Positions 19,259 to 28,538 of a stretch of DNA of 64,000 nucleotides are shown one piece after another. Numbering within the stretch: position 1 is the stretch's first letter; every line of letters begins with the position of its first letter. A program made the position numbers and the translations under genes. The notes beneath the pieces were generated by a model. That model saw only the letters and a program-made list of their open reading frames with translations, was not told where the DNA came from and did not search any database. Source of the DNA: Woeseiaceae bacterium (GTDB lineage: Bacteria > Pseudomonadota > Gammaproteobacteria > Steroidobacterales > Woeseiaceae); NCBI GenBank assembly GCA_021773055.1, contig JAJFKV010000081.1:1-64000 (forward strand). The letters are read 5' to 3'.

Positions 19259-21141
19259 ACCTCGGCCAGGTTGCCTTTGGTTTCCAGCCAGCTGCGACGA
19301 TCCTTGGAGCGCTTCTTCGCCAGCAGCATGTCCATCATCTGATCCGTTTTGTCACGTGCACTTATCGTCAACTGCACGAGACGTCGTGTGTCGCGGTGCA
19401 TGGTCGTTTCGCGCAGCTGCTCCGGGTCCATTTCACCGAGACCCTTGAAGCGCGTCACAGTGACTTTGCCCTTCTTTTTCTCCGCCTCAATGCGATCGAG
19501 GATGCCTTTTCGCTCACCCTCATCCAGTGCGTAATAGACTTCCTTGCCAACATCGACGCGATAAAGCGGTGGCATCGCGGCGTAAATATGGCCGGCCAAT
19601 ACCAGTTCGCGAAAATGTCTCAGGAACAAGGCACACAGCAATGTCGCGATGTGCAGGCCGTCCGAATCTGCATCGGCCAATATGCAGATCTTGTGGTAAC
19701 GCAATCCGCTGATGTCATCACTGCCCGGATCAACGCCAATAGCAACCGCAATATCATGAACCTCGGCCGATGCCAGAATTTCTGCTGTCTCGACCTCCCA
19801 GGTGTTCAGAATCTTGCCTCGCAACGGCATGATCGCTTGTGTTAGACGATCACGCGCTTGTTTTGCCGAACCGCCGGCAGAGTCGCCCTCTACCAGAAAC
19901 AGCTCGCATAGCTCCGGCTCCTGCGAGCGACAATCGGCCAGTTTTCCGGGCAATGCCGGCCCCGACACGATTTTCTTACGAACAACCTTCTTGGCCGCTT
20001 TAAGACGCCGCTGTGCCTTGCCAATCGCCAGTTGCGCGATCAGGTCGCCGGTTTCCGGATATTGATTCAGCCACACCGAAAAATTGTCTTTGATGATTCC
20101 GGCAACAAACGCTGCCGACTCACGAGACGACAACCGCTCTTTCGTCTGCCCGGAGAACTGCGGATCTTCGAGTTTCGTGCTCAGTACAAAATTCAAGCCG
20201 TCCCAAACATCCTCCGGCGCGATTGCTACACCACGCGGCAACAAGCTGCGAAACTCGCAAAATTCCCGCAGCGAATTCGTCAACCCGGTGCGCAGTCCGT
20301 TAACGTGCGTGCCGCCCTGTGGGGTTGGAATCAGATTGACGTAACTTTCCGTGACACTCTGGCCGCCGTCTGTTGTCCAGACCAGCGCCCAATCGACCGT
20401 TTCGTTATTGCCGCTGACGCTGCCAGCGAACGGTTCTGCCGGCAATGTCTCGCCGCCACCGATCTCTTCAAGCAAGTATTCCTCCAGGCCACCGGAATAA
20501 CACCACTCGATCTTTTCTTTGGGCTGCTCAACTTTCAGACGAACGGTAATGCCAGGACAAAGTACTGCCTTGGCTCGTAATACGTGTTTAAGTTTATTGA
20601 CAGAAAATTTCGCAGAATCGAAATATTGCTCGTCGGGCCAGAAACGAATCGTTGTACCCGTGTTCGCCTTGCCAACGGTGCCAACGACCTCGAGCTTGCC
20701 GCGCTTCTTGCCGCCGACGAAGCTCATGTTGTATTCCTTGCCACCGCGACGAATCCAGACCTCAAGATTCTTCGACAAGGCGTTTACCACCGACACGCCA
20801 ACGCCGTGCAGACCACCGGAATACTGGTAGTTATCGTGATTAAATTTACCGCCAGCGTGCAGGCGCGTGAGGATTAACTCAACACCCGGAATCTTCTCTT
20901 TTGGATGTTTGTCGACAGGCATGCCACGGCCATCGTCCGAAACCTCAAACGAGCCGTCTTTGTAAATTGTAACGTCGAGTTTCTTACAGTGACCCACAAG
21001 TGCTTCATCGATGCTGTTATCGATGACCTCATGGGCCAGGTGATTTGGCCGCGTGGTGTCGGTATACATGCCTGGCCGGCGCCGTACAGGCTCCAGCCCG
21101 CTAAGGACTTCGATGTCCGCAGCGTCGTATCGTTTGCTCAT
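19255..21141 (-). CDS. parE: DNA topoisomerase IV subunit B
   Basis: 628 residues, typical for ParE. GHKL ATPase motifs: [20 protein letters not shown] and [14 protein letters not shown]. The TOPRIM domain carries [17 protein letters not shown] and DADSDGLHI. The N-terminal [15 protein letters not shown] sequence is ParE-like and separates it from GyrB (GMYIGDT). It forms the ATPase/TOPRIM half of topoisomerase IV with ParC. Confidence 0.97.
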   Translation of the reverse strand: MSKRYDAADIEVLSGLEPVRRRPGMYTDTTRPNHLAHEVIDNSIDEALVGHCKKLDVTIYKDGSFEVSDDGRGMPVDKHPKEKIPGVELILTRLHAGGKFNHDNYQYSGGLHGVGVSVVNALSKNLEVWIRRGGKEYNMSFVGGKKRGKLEVVGTVGKANTGTTIRFWPDEQYFDSAKFSVNKLKHVLRAKAVLCPGITVRLKVEQPKEKIEWCYSGGLEEYLLEEIGGGETLPAEPFAGSVSGNNETVDWALVWTTDGGQSVTESYVNLIPTPQGGTHVNGLRTGLTNSLREFCEFRSLLPRGVAIAPEDVWDGLNFVLSTKLEDPQFSGQTKERLSSRESAAFVAGIIKDNFSVWLNQYPETGDLIAQLAIGKAQRRLKAAKKVVRKKIVSGPALPGKLADCRSQEPELCELFLVEGDSAGGSAKQARDRLTQAIMPLRGKILNTWEVETAEILASAEVHDIAVAIGVDPGSDDISGLRYHKICILADADSDGLHIATLLCALFLRHFRELVLAGHIYAAMPPLYRVDVGKEVYYALDEGERKGILDRIEAEKKKGKVTVTRFKGLGEMDPEQLRETTMHRDTRRLVQLTISARDKTDQMMDMLLAKKRSKDRRSWLETKGNLAEV

Positions 21142-21223
21142 CTTGATTAAATACTAACCAGAAAAATGCCCGGCGGCAGTTTAGCTTGAATGGCTAAACT
21201 GTGCACCCGCTATATCCCGCCAA

Positions 21224-21817
21224 TCAAGGCTGATTGTCGAGGTCGTTTAGCAAAGACTCGCGAATATTTCGTGCAACGGGCCGAATTTCGACTGAATAAT
21301 TTTCATGATCGATACCCGCTATCAAGGATGCTCCTGATCGCAATGCTGCTGACTGCTCAGGTGGAAACTCAAAGCGCATGAAGTGCACAGCGGACGTCTT
21401 GTGCTCATCGGCACGTTCCAGATCCTCATCGGAAATAGCGTATACACGGTCGAAATCCACGACCTGAACGTAAACCCGATTTTCGATGCCTACCAACTGC
21501 TCAAGCATTTCCTGGCGCTCGACAGCCTCTGGGAACTCGATCATGAAGGTCGCCTTCCAGTTTGAGCCATCGGGGATCAGCGGATTGTAGGCTTCTAGCT
21601 CATCGTTGATGCCGTCCGCCTCAAAGATGCGTTCGATACGCAGCATCTCCTGCACCTGGTACTGCATAGTCAGGCGATCCTCGAAATACAATGCCGCATT
21701 GGTGCCGAGATCAAGGTGCCGATTTTTCTTGTGCGCCATCACCCGGTCGCGAAATGCCGGGCGCTCCTCGGCATATTGTTCAAGACTCATAAGATCGTCA
21801 CGTGTCAGTTTTTGCAT
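21224..21817 (-). CDS. DUF3501 family protein
   Basis: 197 residues, soluble, no signal peptide. It matches DUF3501 (start MQKLTRDDLMSLEQYAEERPAFR, KNRHLDLGTNAALYFEDRLTMQYQVQEMLRIERI). The function is unknown. It is the third gene of a conserved trio with rubrerythrin and a GlpC-like Fe-S protein, which suggests a shared role in peroxide or redox defence. The gap to the Fe-S gene is 15 bases; parE follows 82 bases after its stop. Confidence 0.85.
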   Translation of the reverse strand: MQKLTRDDLMSLEQYAEERPAFRDRVMAHKKNRHLDLGTNAALYFEDRLTMQYQVQEMLRIERIFEADGINDELEAYNPLIPDGSNWKATFMIEFPEAVERQEMLEQLVGIENRVYVQVVDFDRVYAISDEDLERADEHKTSAVHFMRFEFPPEQSAALRSGASLIAGIDHENYSVEIRPVARNIRESLLNDLDNQP

Positions 21818-21832
21818 GTCGACTCTTTCATT

Positions 21833-23170
21833 TCAAATACCGTATGCACTGCGTAACAAACTCATTGGATTCTTTGCGTCTACGTTGTCGACTTCCTGAG
21901 CGATCTGCTCGGCGGCCATAGGGCAGTCGCTAACGAAGTGGTCCGCCTCACCGCGTTTCACTTTATTGACCACAGGTCGTGCGATCTTCCTGGAAATCTC
22001 GTGAAACTCTTTCTTTACCGCGTAAGTACCATCGTGTCCCGAGCAGCGCTCTATCACTTCGACTTGTGTGTCGGGAACCAGCTGCAACATATCGCGCGTC
22101 TTGAGACCGATATTCTGGACTCTCAGGTGGCACGGCACCTGGTAGGAAATCTTGCCCAGAGATTTCTTAAACCCGGTATTTAGCTCGCCGTCCTTGTGGC
22201 GCAGCATCAAGTATTCGAACGGGTCATACATTGCATCGCGAACTTTCGCGACCTCTGGATCATCCGGAAACATAAGCGGCAATTCCTGCTTAAACATTAA
22301 AGTGCAGGACGGAATCGGCGTCACTATATCCCAACCGTCATCGACCATCGCGGCGAGAATCGGGATATTGATTTCCTTGGCCTTCGCCACCGCCTCCAGA
22401 TCGCCAAGTTCGAGTTTCGGCATACCGCAGCAGGTTTCTCTCTCCGCCAGTGTCAAGGGAATACCATTGTGTTCGTACACAGCAACCAGATCTTCGTCGA
22501 TCGAGGGGTGATTGCGATTGCCGTAGCAGCTTGTGTACAGCACGACTTTGCCACGCGTATTTTCGCTCGGCTTCACATCGACAGGATTCGCCCCCACGAG
22601 TCGCGCCAGACGCTTGCGCGCTGTTTTTGAGTGGTATTCCGGCACAGGTGCGTTGCGGTGTACACCAAGAGTTGCCTCAAGTAGCTTGCGCCCGGTCTTG
22701 CTGCGGTTGATTCCGTTTACGGCTTTGACCACCACTGGAATACCAGCGAGTTTTCCGACCCTGTCCGTGGCGCTCAGAATCTTGTCGCGGGTAGATGCGC
22801 CTTCTTTCTTGAAACGCACCGCCTTGGCGCGCAGCATCAGATGTGGAAAATCAACGTTCCATTCGTGCGGCGGTACGTAAGGGCACTTGGACATGTAGCA
22901 CATGTCACAGAGGTAGCAGTGATCGACGACGTCCCAGTAGACCTCTTTGGGAACGCCATCGACTTCCATCGTCTCCGATTCGTCGACGGCGTCGAACAAT
23001 GTCGGGAAGGAATTGCAAAGATTGAAGCAGCGACGACAGCCGTGGCAAATGTCGAAGACACGTTCAAGCTCCTCAAAAAGAGGAGCTTCATCGTAGAATT
23101 CTGCAGACCGCCAGTCGAGCGTGTGCCGGGTAGGCGCCTCAAGACTGCCTTCGCGTCTTCCGCCAGACAA
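21833..23170 (-). CDS. GlpC/heterodisulfide-reductase-like Fe-S oxidoreductase
   Basis: 445 residues. The N-terminal part has two 4Fe-4S sites, CHGCRRCFNLC and CYLCDMCYMSKCP. The C-terminal part has two CCG-type domains, with TCCGMPKLELGD in the first and the PCHLRVQ/ERCSGHDGTY pair in the second. Such proteins pass electrons between quinone or thiol donors and a partner. The rubrerythrin starts five bases upstream, so this may be its electron donor (inference). No membrane span. Confidence 0.85.
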   Translation of the reverse strand: MSGGRREGSLEAPTRHTLDWRSAEFYDEAPLFEELERVFDICHGCRRCFNLCNSFPTLFDAVDESETMEVDGVPKEVYWDVVDHCYLCDMCYMSKCPYVPPHEWNVDFPHLMLRAKAVRFKKEGASTRDKILSATDRVGKLAGIPVVVKAVNGINRSKTGRKLLEATLGVHRNAPVPEYHSKTARKRLARLVGANPVDVKPSENTRGKVVLYTSCYGNRNHPSIDEDLVAVYEHNGIPLTLAERETCCGMPKLELGDLEAVAKAKEINIPILAAMVDDGWDIVTPIPSCTLMFKQELPLMFPDDPEVAKVRDAMYDPFEYLMLRHKDGELNTGFKKSLGKISYQVPCHLRVQNIGLKTRDMLQLVPDTQVEVIERCSGHDGTYAVKKEFHEISRKIARPVVNKVKRGEADHFVSDCPMAAEQIAQEVDNVDAKNPMSLLRSAYGI

Positions 23171-23175
23171 GCGAC

Positions 23176-23595
23176 TTAGTCGTCGAGCGAATCGAGTGCT
23201 TTCTGGAAGCGGTTGGCGTGTGAGCGCTCTGCTTTGGCAAGCGTCTCAAACCAGTCTGCAATCTCGTCAAAGCCTTCGTCGCGTGCGGTCTTGGCCATGC
23301 CCGGGTACATATCGGTGTACTCGTGGGTCTCACCTGCAATAGCAGCAGCGAGGTTTGCTGAGGTCGGGCCGATCGGCAGGCCTGTCGCCGGATCACCGGT
23401 CTCTTCGAGGTACTCAAGATGGCCGTGTGCGTGGCCGGTCTCTCCTTCCGCGGTGGAGCGGAAAACAGCAGCTACATCGTTGTAGCCTTCAACATCAGCC
23501 TTTGCTGCGAAATAAAGGTAACGACGATTTGCTTGCGACTCGCCCGCAAATGCATCTTTGAGATTTTGTTCTGTTTTGCTGTCTTTTAGTGACAT
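23176..23595 (-). CDS. Rubrerythrin without rubredoxin domain
   Basis: 139 residues, only the four-helix diiron domain. The carboxylate and histidine ligands appear in [32 protein letters not shown] and [11 protein letters not shown]. Rubrerythrins reduce hydrogen peroxide; this short form lacks the C-terminal rubredoxin, so it needs an external electron donor, perhaps the Fe-S oxidoreductase encoded just downstream. Two Fur/PerR-like boxes lie 19-48 bases before the ATG. Confidence 0.9.
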   Translation of the reverse strand: MSLKDSKTEQNLKDAFAGESQANRRYLYFAAKADVEGYNDVAAVFRSTAEGETGHAHGHLEYLEETGDPATGLPIGPTSANLAAAIAGETHEYTDMYPGMAKTARDEGFDEIADWFETLAKAERSHANRFQKALDSLDD

Positions 23596-23613
23596 TTTTG
23601 CGATCCTCTCAAG

Positions 23614-23643
23614 TGAGAATGATTCTTATTAGAATGATTCTAA
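23614..23643. promoter_or_regulatory. Two abutting 7-1-7 Fur/PerR-like boxes
   Basis: TGAGAATGATTCTTA (23614-23628) is followed directly by TTAGAATGATTCTAA (23629-23643). The second is a perfect 7-1-7 inverted repeat; the first fits TGATAAT-N-ATTATCA with few changes. Fur-family repressors bind this form. The pair sits just upstream of rubrerythrin and about 60 bases before xseB on the other strand. Iron or peroxide control of the rubrerythrin operon is inferred. Confidence 0.65.
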
Positions 23644-23704
23644 GGAGCGACCACTCTAGTGTGCGACTATAATCCTGTCAACCGCGAAAATACTGGACAG
23701 ATAC

Positions 23705-23941
23705 ATGGCTGCAGCAAAGAAAATTAATCTCGAAAAATCGCTGGTGGATCTTGAGGAACTGGTTGCAGAACTCGAGTCAGGCGACCTGCCACTGGAGACG
23801 GCAATGAAGAAATTCGAGGAAGGCATCAAGCTCACGCGCGGTTGCCAGGCAGCGCTAAAAGAGGCCGAGCAAAAGGTCCAGATACTCCTAAAGAGTGCGG
23901 GTGGTGAAGACCTTGAGGACTTTGAAGTAAGCGACCCGTAG
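23705..23941 (+). CDS. xseB: Exodeoxyribonuclease VII small subunit
   Basis: 78 residues, the usual size. XseB binds XseA to form exonuclease VII, which degrades single-stranded DNA. Signature: SLVDLEELVAELESGDLPLETAMKKFEEGIKLTRGCQAAL. In most relatives ispA and dxs follow; here the next gene is an unrelated convergent amidohydrolase, so xseB stands alone. Confidence 0.95.
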   Translation: MAAAKKINLEKSLVDLEELVAELESGDLPLETAMKKFEEGIKLTRGCQAALKEAEQKVQILLKSAGGEDLEDFEVSDP

Positions 23942-23942
23942 C

Positions 23943-23967
23943 GTCGCGCGCAGGGCGCGCTCCTACA
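23943..23967. repeat. GTAGGAGCGCGCC repeat, copy 3
   Basis: The complement of the 23951-23967 segment reads TGTAGGAGCGCGCCC. It starts right after the xseB stop and touches the 3' end of the convergent M20 gene, the same convergent-end position as copy 2. Confidence 0.55.
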
Positions 23968-25276
23968 TGGACATCAGCGCCATTAGCGCAACTACCGTTG
24001 ACTCAACGCCTGCCGTTACTGACGGCTCCGGTAAAACCTTAAATAAGGGAGAGTGATGGCTTGGCACAGGTTCGCCCCCCGCAGCCTGCCGATCAAAATC
24101 TTCTTGCGCTGTACCACCTACCTGCCAATAAACTGAGACAATATCCGGGTCTGTGGTGAAGAAGGGAAAGTCCTCTGCACCCATTCCTTTGGTGGGATTG
24201 AAAACCACCCGCTCTGCGCCGAGTTCGTCGTTCCAGGCCGCTTTCAATCTTAGCGTCAACCCTCGGTTGTTGATCGTCGGCGGCACGCTTTCGTTGGAAA
24301 CGATCACTTCGGGAAGCTTGTCCTCGGGAAGGCCCGCAACCCGACCCATGTTCTCTGCAATTCGCTTGATGCCGTCGAGAAGAATCTGGCGAGTTTCGAG
24401 ACTTGTGTTACGTACCGTCAATTGCAGATGAGCGCGATCGGAAATGATGTTGTGTTTTGTTCCCGAGTGGAATGAACCTACCGTTACGACGCCCGCAGCA
24501 CGCGGAGACAATTCTCTCGAAACCAGGGTCTGCAATGCGAGCACAATCTGACTACCCAGCACTATTGGGTCTTTGCCCGCATACGGGTGCGCGCCATGCG
24601 CACCGACACCGTGAATAATTATGTCGACCGTATCAGCACCGGCAAACGGGCTGCCCTCGGTGATATTGACCTTGCCCGCGACGTCGAGAGAGTTCACATG
24701 AAAAGCTAAAGCGTAGTCGGGTTTGCCGAAGCGACTCCAGATATCGTCGTCTCTCATCGCCCGGGCACCGAGCACACGTTCTTCAGCAGGCTGCACAACG
24801 AACATCAAAGTGCCCTTCCATTCGTCCTTGTGGGCGGCCATGTGGCGGGCGGTTCCAACCAGACTAGTGATGTGCACGTCGTGGCCGCAAGCGTGCATGG
24901 TGTAAACCGTATTGCCCGTGATCGGGTCCTTTTGCTGTGCGCGGGAGGCATTTTCAAGCCCGGACTTCTCTTCCACCGGAAGACCATCCATATCAGCACG
25001 CATCATGACCAGCGGCCCATCGCCATTTTTGAGCATGGCGACTACGCCCGTGCCGCCAACACCTTCAGTAACATCGAAGCCCGCGAGGCTGAGCTCCAGC
25101 GCCATACGGCGCGCCGTTTCATTTTCAACGGTAGATAGTTCGGGATTGCGATGAAAGTGATCGAAAAGGCCGGCAAGGTAGCCATCATAGTCCACCTTTA
25201 CGGAGTCGCTGAGCTCCCCGCCAAACGCGGTGTTAGATAATAGGATGGCGGCAAGGCCAACAACACGCTTAAACAT
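23963..25276 (-). CDS. Secreted M20-family amidohydrolase
   Basis: 437 residues with a signal peptide (about 1-19, cut after AFG). It belongs to the M20D group (IAA-amino acid/hippurate hydrolase, AbgA-like). Metal-binding blocks are visible: MHACGHDVHITSLVGTARHMA, QPAEERVLGARAM and a late GAEDFPFF. It should release an amino acid from N-acylated substrates in the periplasm; the exact substrate cannot be told. Convergent with xseB. Confidence 0.88.
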   Translation of the reverse strand: MFKRVVGLAAILLSNTAFGGELSDSVKVDYDGYLAGLFDHFHRNPELSTVENETARRMALELSLAGFDVTEGVGGTGVVAMLKNGDGPLVMMRADMDGLPVEEKSGLENASRAQQKDPITGNTVYTMHACGHDVHITSLVGTARHMAAHKDEWKGTLMFVVQPAEERVLGARAMRDDDIWSRFGKPDYALAFHVNSLDVAGKVNITEGSPFAGADTVDIIIHGVGAHGAHPYAGKDPIVLGSQIVLALQTLVSRELSPRAAGVVTVGSFHSGTKHNIISDRAHLQLTVRNTSLETRQILLDGIKRIAENMGRVAGLPEDKLPEVIVSNESVPPTINNRGLTLRLKAAWNDELGAERVVFNPTKGMGAEDFPFFTTDPDIVSVYWQVGGTAQEDFDRQAAGGEPVPSHHSPLFKVLPEPSVTAGVESTVVALMALMSM

Positions 25277-25331
25277 GGGACACCCCTGAGTAGACCAGTG
25301 GGTCAGTTTAGCGATAATTGATGCGGCTTGG

Positions 25332-26636
25332 CTAGGTGTTGCCGCCGCCGCTGCCTTGCAGGCGATTGATCAGAGACCTCAGGAAGACCTTGTTGAAGCG
25401 CAGTTGACAGGCTGAAGACACCTGCTCCATGAGTGTCGAACTCACTCGTAATATCGTAACCTGGCCATCCGCCTGAATGGATGCCTGGCGGCGTGCGCCC
25501 CGAACGTAACTCGTCTCGCCGAAACATTCACCGTTGGATAATCTGCCTACATTAATGCTGTTGGCCTGTACCTGAACGGAACCGGCGACAATAATGTAAA
25601 AGCGATCGTCGACTTCGCCTTCGCGAACAATGTCCTCGCCGTCCTGATATTCATGCCAGTCCGATGCTCTCAGCACTTCCCAGATCTCCGCGTGCGAAAA
25701 CTCGTGGAAGAACGTTAGTGTTCTGAGCAGGTCGAAATGTTCCTGATTATCGAGGCTGTCGTATTTTTGCCGCAGGTCTTTATAGACTCGCGTCAGCTCA
25801 GCCGCCATCGCGTTACCAGTGACGAGACGCTTGTTCGGTTCCTTTTGCATCGTTGTCATCACAACGTGCTCAAGTTCCTCGGGAAGATCTTCACGGTAAG
25901 TATGTATGGGTGGTGGCGTTGCATAAACGATCTGGTGCAACAGCTTAGACAAGTTGTCGGCGCGGAACGGACGGAAGCCCGTCAACAGTTCGTACATGAC
26001 AGCGCCGAGTGAGTACAGATCAGATCGCGGCGTCAATTCTTCAGATTGCACCTGCTCGGGCGACATATAGCTCGGTGAGCCCGCTATGCCCTCGATCCGC
26101 GAAACGTCGGAGTCACGAACGATCGCAATTCCGAAGTCGATAATGCGGACATCATTGTCGATCGTCAGCATCACATTGGAAGGTTTGATATCACGGTGGA
26201 TAACACCGCGACCGTGTGCGTAGTGCAGAGCCTTCGCACACTTGTAAATAATTTCTACGACATCGTCGACGCGCAGCAGATTGTCCGGGCGACAGTACGC
26301 GGCCAGTGTGCGTGCACCCTGGATATGTTCGGTAACGACGTAGTAGGCACCGTCTTCTTCGCCCGCGTCATAGATGGGCATGATGTTCGGATGCTGCAAC
26401 ATGCCGACCATGTGCGCTTCGTTAAAGAACATCTTGCGAGCAACGCGAGCCTTTTCGGCATCGGCATCTTCTTCGGTGTTGTAGACCTTGATAGCGACAT
26501 CGCGGCGATAATACGGATCGTGAGACAGATAGACCATGCCGGTACTGCCCTTACCAATCTTATTGATAATGACGTACTTGCCGATTTTCTCAGGTACATC
26601 AGCGGCACGCTGAATTTCCGTTACCTTACTGGCCAT
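25332..26636 (-). CDS. Ser/Thr protein kinase fused to a cyclic-nucleotide-binding domain
   Basis: 434 residues, no membrane span. Kinase domain about 20-280: glycine loop GKGSTG (28-33), K50 in VAIK, H147-R148-D149 in HRDIKPSN, DFG in IIDFGIA and SPEQ in place of APE. The C-terminal cNMP-binding domain (about 315-425) has EGEVDDRFYIIVAGSV and a phosphate-cassette-like GETSYVRGARRQAS with the arginine. Expected: a soluble kinase gated by cAMP or cGMP. It sits 15 bases downstream of pgpA, at the end of the nusB-thiL-pgpA run. Its targets are unknown. Confidence 0.88.
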   Translation of the reverse strand: MASKVTEIQRAADVPEKIGKYVIINKIGKGSTGMVYLSHDPYYRRDVAIKVYNTEEDADAEKARVARKMFFNEAHMVGMLQHPNIMPIYDAGEEDGAYYVVTEHIQGARTLAAYCRPDNLLRVDDVVEIIYKCAKALHYAHGRGVIHRDIKPSNVMLTIDNDVRIIDFGIAIVRDSDVSRIEGIAGSPSYMSPEQVQSEELTPRSDLYSLGAVMYELLTGFRPFRADNLSKLLHQIVYATPPPIHTYREDLPEELEHVVMTTMQKEPNKRLVTGNAMAAELTRVYKDLRQKYDSLDNQEHFDLLRTLTFFHEFSHAEIWEVLRASDWHEYQDGEDIVREGEVDDRFYIIVAGSVQVQANSINVGRLSNGECFGETSYVRGARRQASIQADGQVTILRVSSTLMEQVSSACQLRFNKVFLRSLINRLQGSGGGNT

Positions 26637-26651
26637 TTCTTGCTCGACTAC

Positions 26652-27140
26652 TTAATTAAGGAACCAGCTGTACAAACCCAGTAAAATGGCGGCGTACAGC
26701 GCAGCTCCGAGGTCGTCCAGCATAATTCCGACCCCTCCACCGAGTCTGTGATCCACGTCTCTAATCGGCCACGGTTTTACAATATCCATGATGCGGAAAA
26801 GGACGAACGCAAGCGTCCAGCCAATGACCGAAACCGGTGCCGCCAGCAGCGTGACGTACATGCCAACAATCTCGTCCCACACGATACCGCCGTGATCGTG
26901 GACACCTATGCGCCGGGCGCTTTCACCACAAATCCAGATGCCCGCAAGCGTGATCGCAACTGCGATTCCCAATTGAACATAAAGTCCGAAACTCATGGTG
27001 AGCCAGAACAGCAATATTCCAGGTAATGAGCCAAATGTGCCTGGCGCCACGGGTGCGAGGCCCGTACCAAATCCAAATGCCAGGATATGGACCGGGTCCT
27101 TCATTACGGTGCGCGCTAGATTATCGGGTGGCTGATTCAT
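26652..27140 (-). CDS. pgpA: Phosphatidylglycerophosphatase A
   Basis: 162 residues, several membrane spans. It dephosphorylates phosphatidylglycerophosphate. Motifs: GFGTGLAPVAPGTFGSLPG at the start, then WDEIVGMYVTL, RIMDIVKPWPIRDVDHRLGGGVGIMLDDLGAALYA. The ATG overlaps the thiL stop by four bases. Confidence 0.95.
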   Translation of the reverse strand: MNQPPDNLARTVMKDPVHILAFGFGTGLAPVAPGTFGSLPGILLFWLTMSFGLYVQLGIAVAITLAGIWICGESARRIGVHDHGGIVWDEIVGMYVTLLAAPVSVIGWTLAFVLFRIMDIVKPWPIRDVDHRLGGGVGIMLDDLGAALYAAILLGLYSWFLN

Positions 27141-28057
27141 TTAAAGTGACGGTAACCGCTGTCGGTCACTTCCACAATATCGCCGTCCCGCCGACATGTC
27201 AGTCCGGTTGCAGCCGTCACCACTCCGATCTCGGTGATCCCTGCAATATCCTGTACGGCTTCGGTCGCCGCGGTAAAACACAACTCATAGTCATCGCCGC
27301 CGCTTAGTGCGAGATTTTGTTGCTCTTCACAAGAGAAATTATTACTCAGGGCCTCTGACAGCGGCAGTCTGTCGATATCAATTTCACCACCGACACCGCT
27401 CGCCGCCAGCAATTTCCTGAGGTCGCCGGCCAGTCCGTCCGAAACATCTATGGCAGCACTTGCCTTGCCGGTCAGTTCTCGACCAGTACTTATTCGTGGC
27501 GTCGGTCGCAGAAAGCGCCGCGAGAGATCGTCATTCGGTTCTCCGCGTTGCAGCAGTTTGAGCCCCGCCGCCGCGTCACCCAATGTACCGGTCACAAATA
27601 TCGTATCGCCGTTCTTCGCGCCACTTCGCAACAGCGCCATGTCTTTCTCGATCTCACCGGTTACGGTCACTGTCGCCGTAACTGTTGGGCCGCTGGTGGT
27701 ATCGCCGCCAATCAATGCGAGCTCGAATTCGTCTGCTGCGGCAAAAAGACCAGCGGAGAATGCCTTGACCCATTGGGCGCTCGGATCATTCAGGGTCAGT
27801 GCCAGCGACATCCAGCGCGGAATTGCGCCCATAGCTGCGATATCTGAAAGGTTGACGGCTACCGTTCGATACGCGATGTCGGCCGGGTTTGTGTGCGGTG
27901 GGAAATGCACACCGGCAACGAGTGTGTCGATCACCTGAACTTGCTGCATTGCGGGGTCAGGCGTCAGAACGGCGCCATCATCACCGATACCGACTGTCAC
28001 ACCGTGCTTCTCGCCCTTGCGATCGAAGTAATCGCGAATTAGCTCGAATTCGTCCAT
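27137..28057 (-). CDS. thiL: Thiamine-monophosphate kinase
   Basis: 306 residues. It phosphorylates thiamine phosphate to the coenzyme thiamine diphosphate. Signatures: GIGDDGAVLTPDP, VNLSDIAAMGAIPRW, GGDTTSGP and AIDVSDGLAGDLRKLL. It starts eight bases after the nusB stop, in the common nusB-thiL-pgpA order. Confidence 0.95.
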   Translation of the reverse strand: MDEFELIRDYFDRKGEKHGVTVGIGDDGAVLTPDPAMQQVQVIDTLVAGVHFPPHTNPADIAYRTVAVNLSDIAAMGAIPRWMSLALTLNDPSAQWVKAFSAGLFAAADEFELALIGGDTTSGPTVTATVTVTGEIEKDMALLRSGAKNGDTIFVTGTLGDAAAGLKLLQRGEPNDDLSRRFLRPTPRISTGRELTGKASAAIDVSDGLAGDLRKLLAASGVGGEIDIDRLPLSEALSNNFSCEEQQNLALSGGDDYELCFTAATEAVQDIAGITEIGVVTAATGLTCRRDGDIVEVTDSGYRHFK

Positions 28058-28065
28058 GGTCTGAC

Positions 28066-28515
28066 TTAAGTTTGCGCCTGAATCTCAATCTCTCGAAGGG
28101 ACTTCGCGGCTAGGTCCAGACAGGCGTTGACATACTTGTGACCTTCGATCGAGCCGAAACGTTTCGCGAGATTCACGCATTCATTGATGACAACGCGATA
28201 CGGAATATCAAGACGCGACTCGAGCTCATAAACACCAATCAGCAAGATGGCCAGCTCAACCGGATCCAGTTGCTTCAGCGGGCGATCGATTAAAGTGTCA
28301 ATTTTGGTCTCAAGCTCGTCCTGCGAATTGCTGATCGCCGGAAATTGCTCGTCGAAAAACATCTGATCCACGCGCTCATACGCCACCTGCTCGTGAAACT
28401 GGGTGATGAGCTCAGCGGTATCGTGGCCGGCGATTTGTTTCTGATACAGCGCCTGCACCATCAACTCACGCGCGCGTGTGCGGGCACCGGCCCCCTTTGA
28501 ACTGGACTTACTCAT
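28066..28515 (-). CDS. nusB: Transcription antitermination factor NusB
   Basis: 149 residues. NusB with NusE binds boxA of rRNA leaders. Signatures: RTRARELMVQALYQKQIAG at the start and IPYRVVINECVNLAKRFGSIEGHKYVNACLDLAAK near the end. ribH normally lies directly before nusB; here the 23-base gap leads straight to ribB. Confidence 0.95.
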   Translation of the reverse strand: MSKSSSKGAGARTRARELMVQALYQKQIAGHDTAELITQFHEQVAYERVDQMFFDEQFPAISNSQDELETKIDTLIDRPLKQLDPVELAILLIGVYELESRLDIPYRVVINECVNLAKRFGSIEGHKYVNACLDLAAKSLREIEIQAQT

Positions 28516-28538
28516 TGGCTTGCAGACTCATCGTATAA

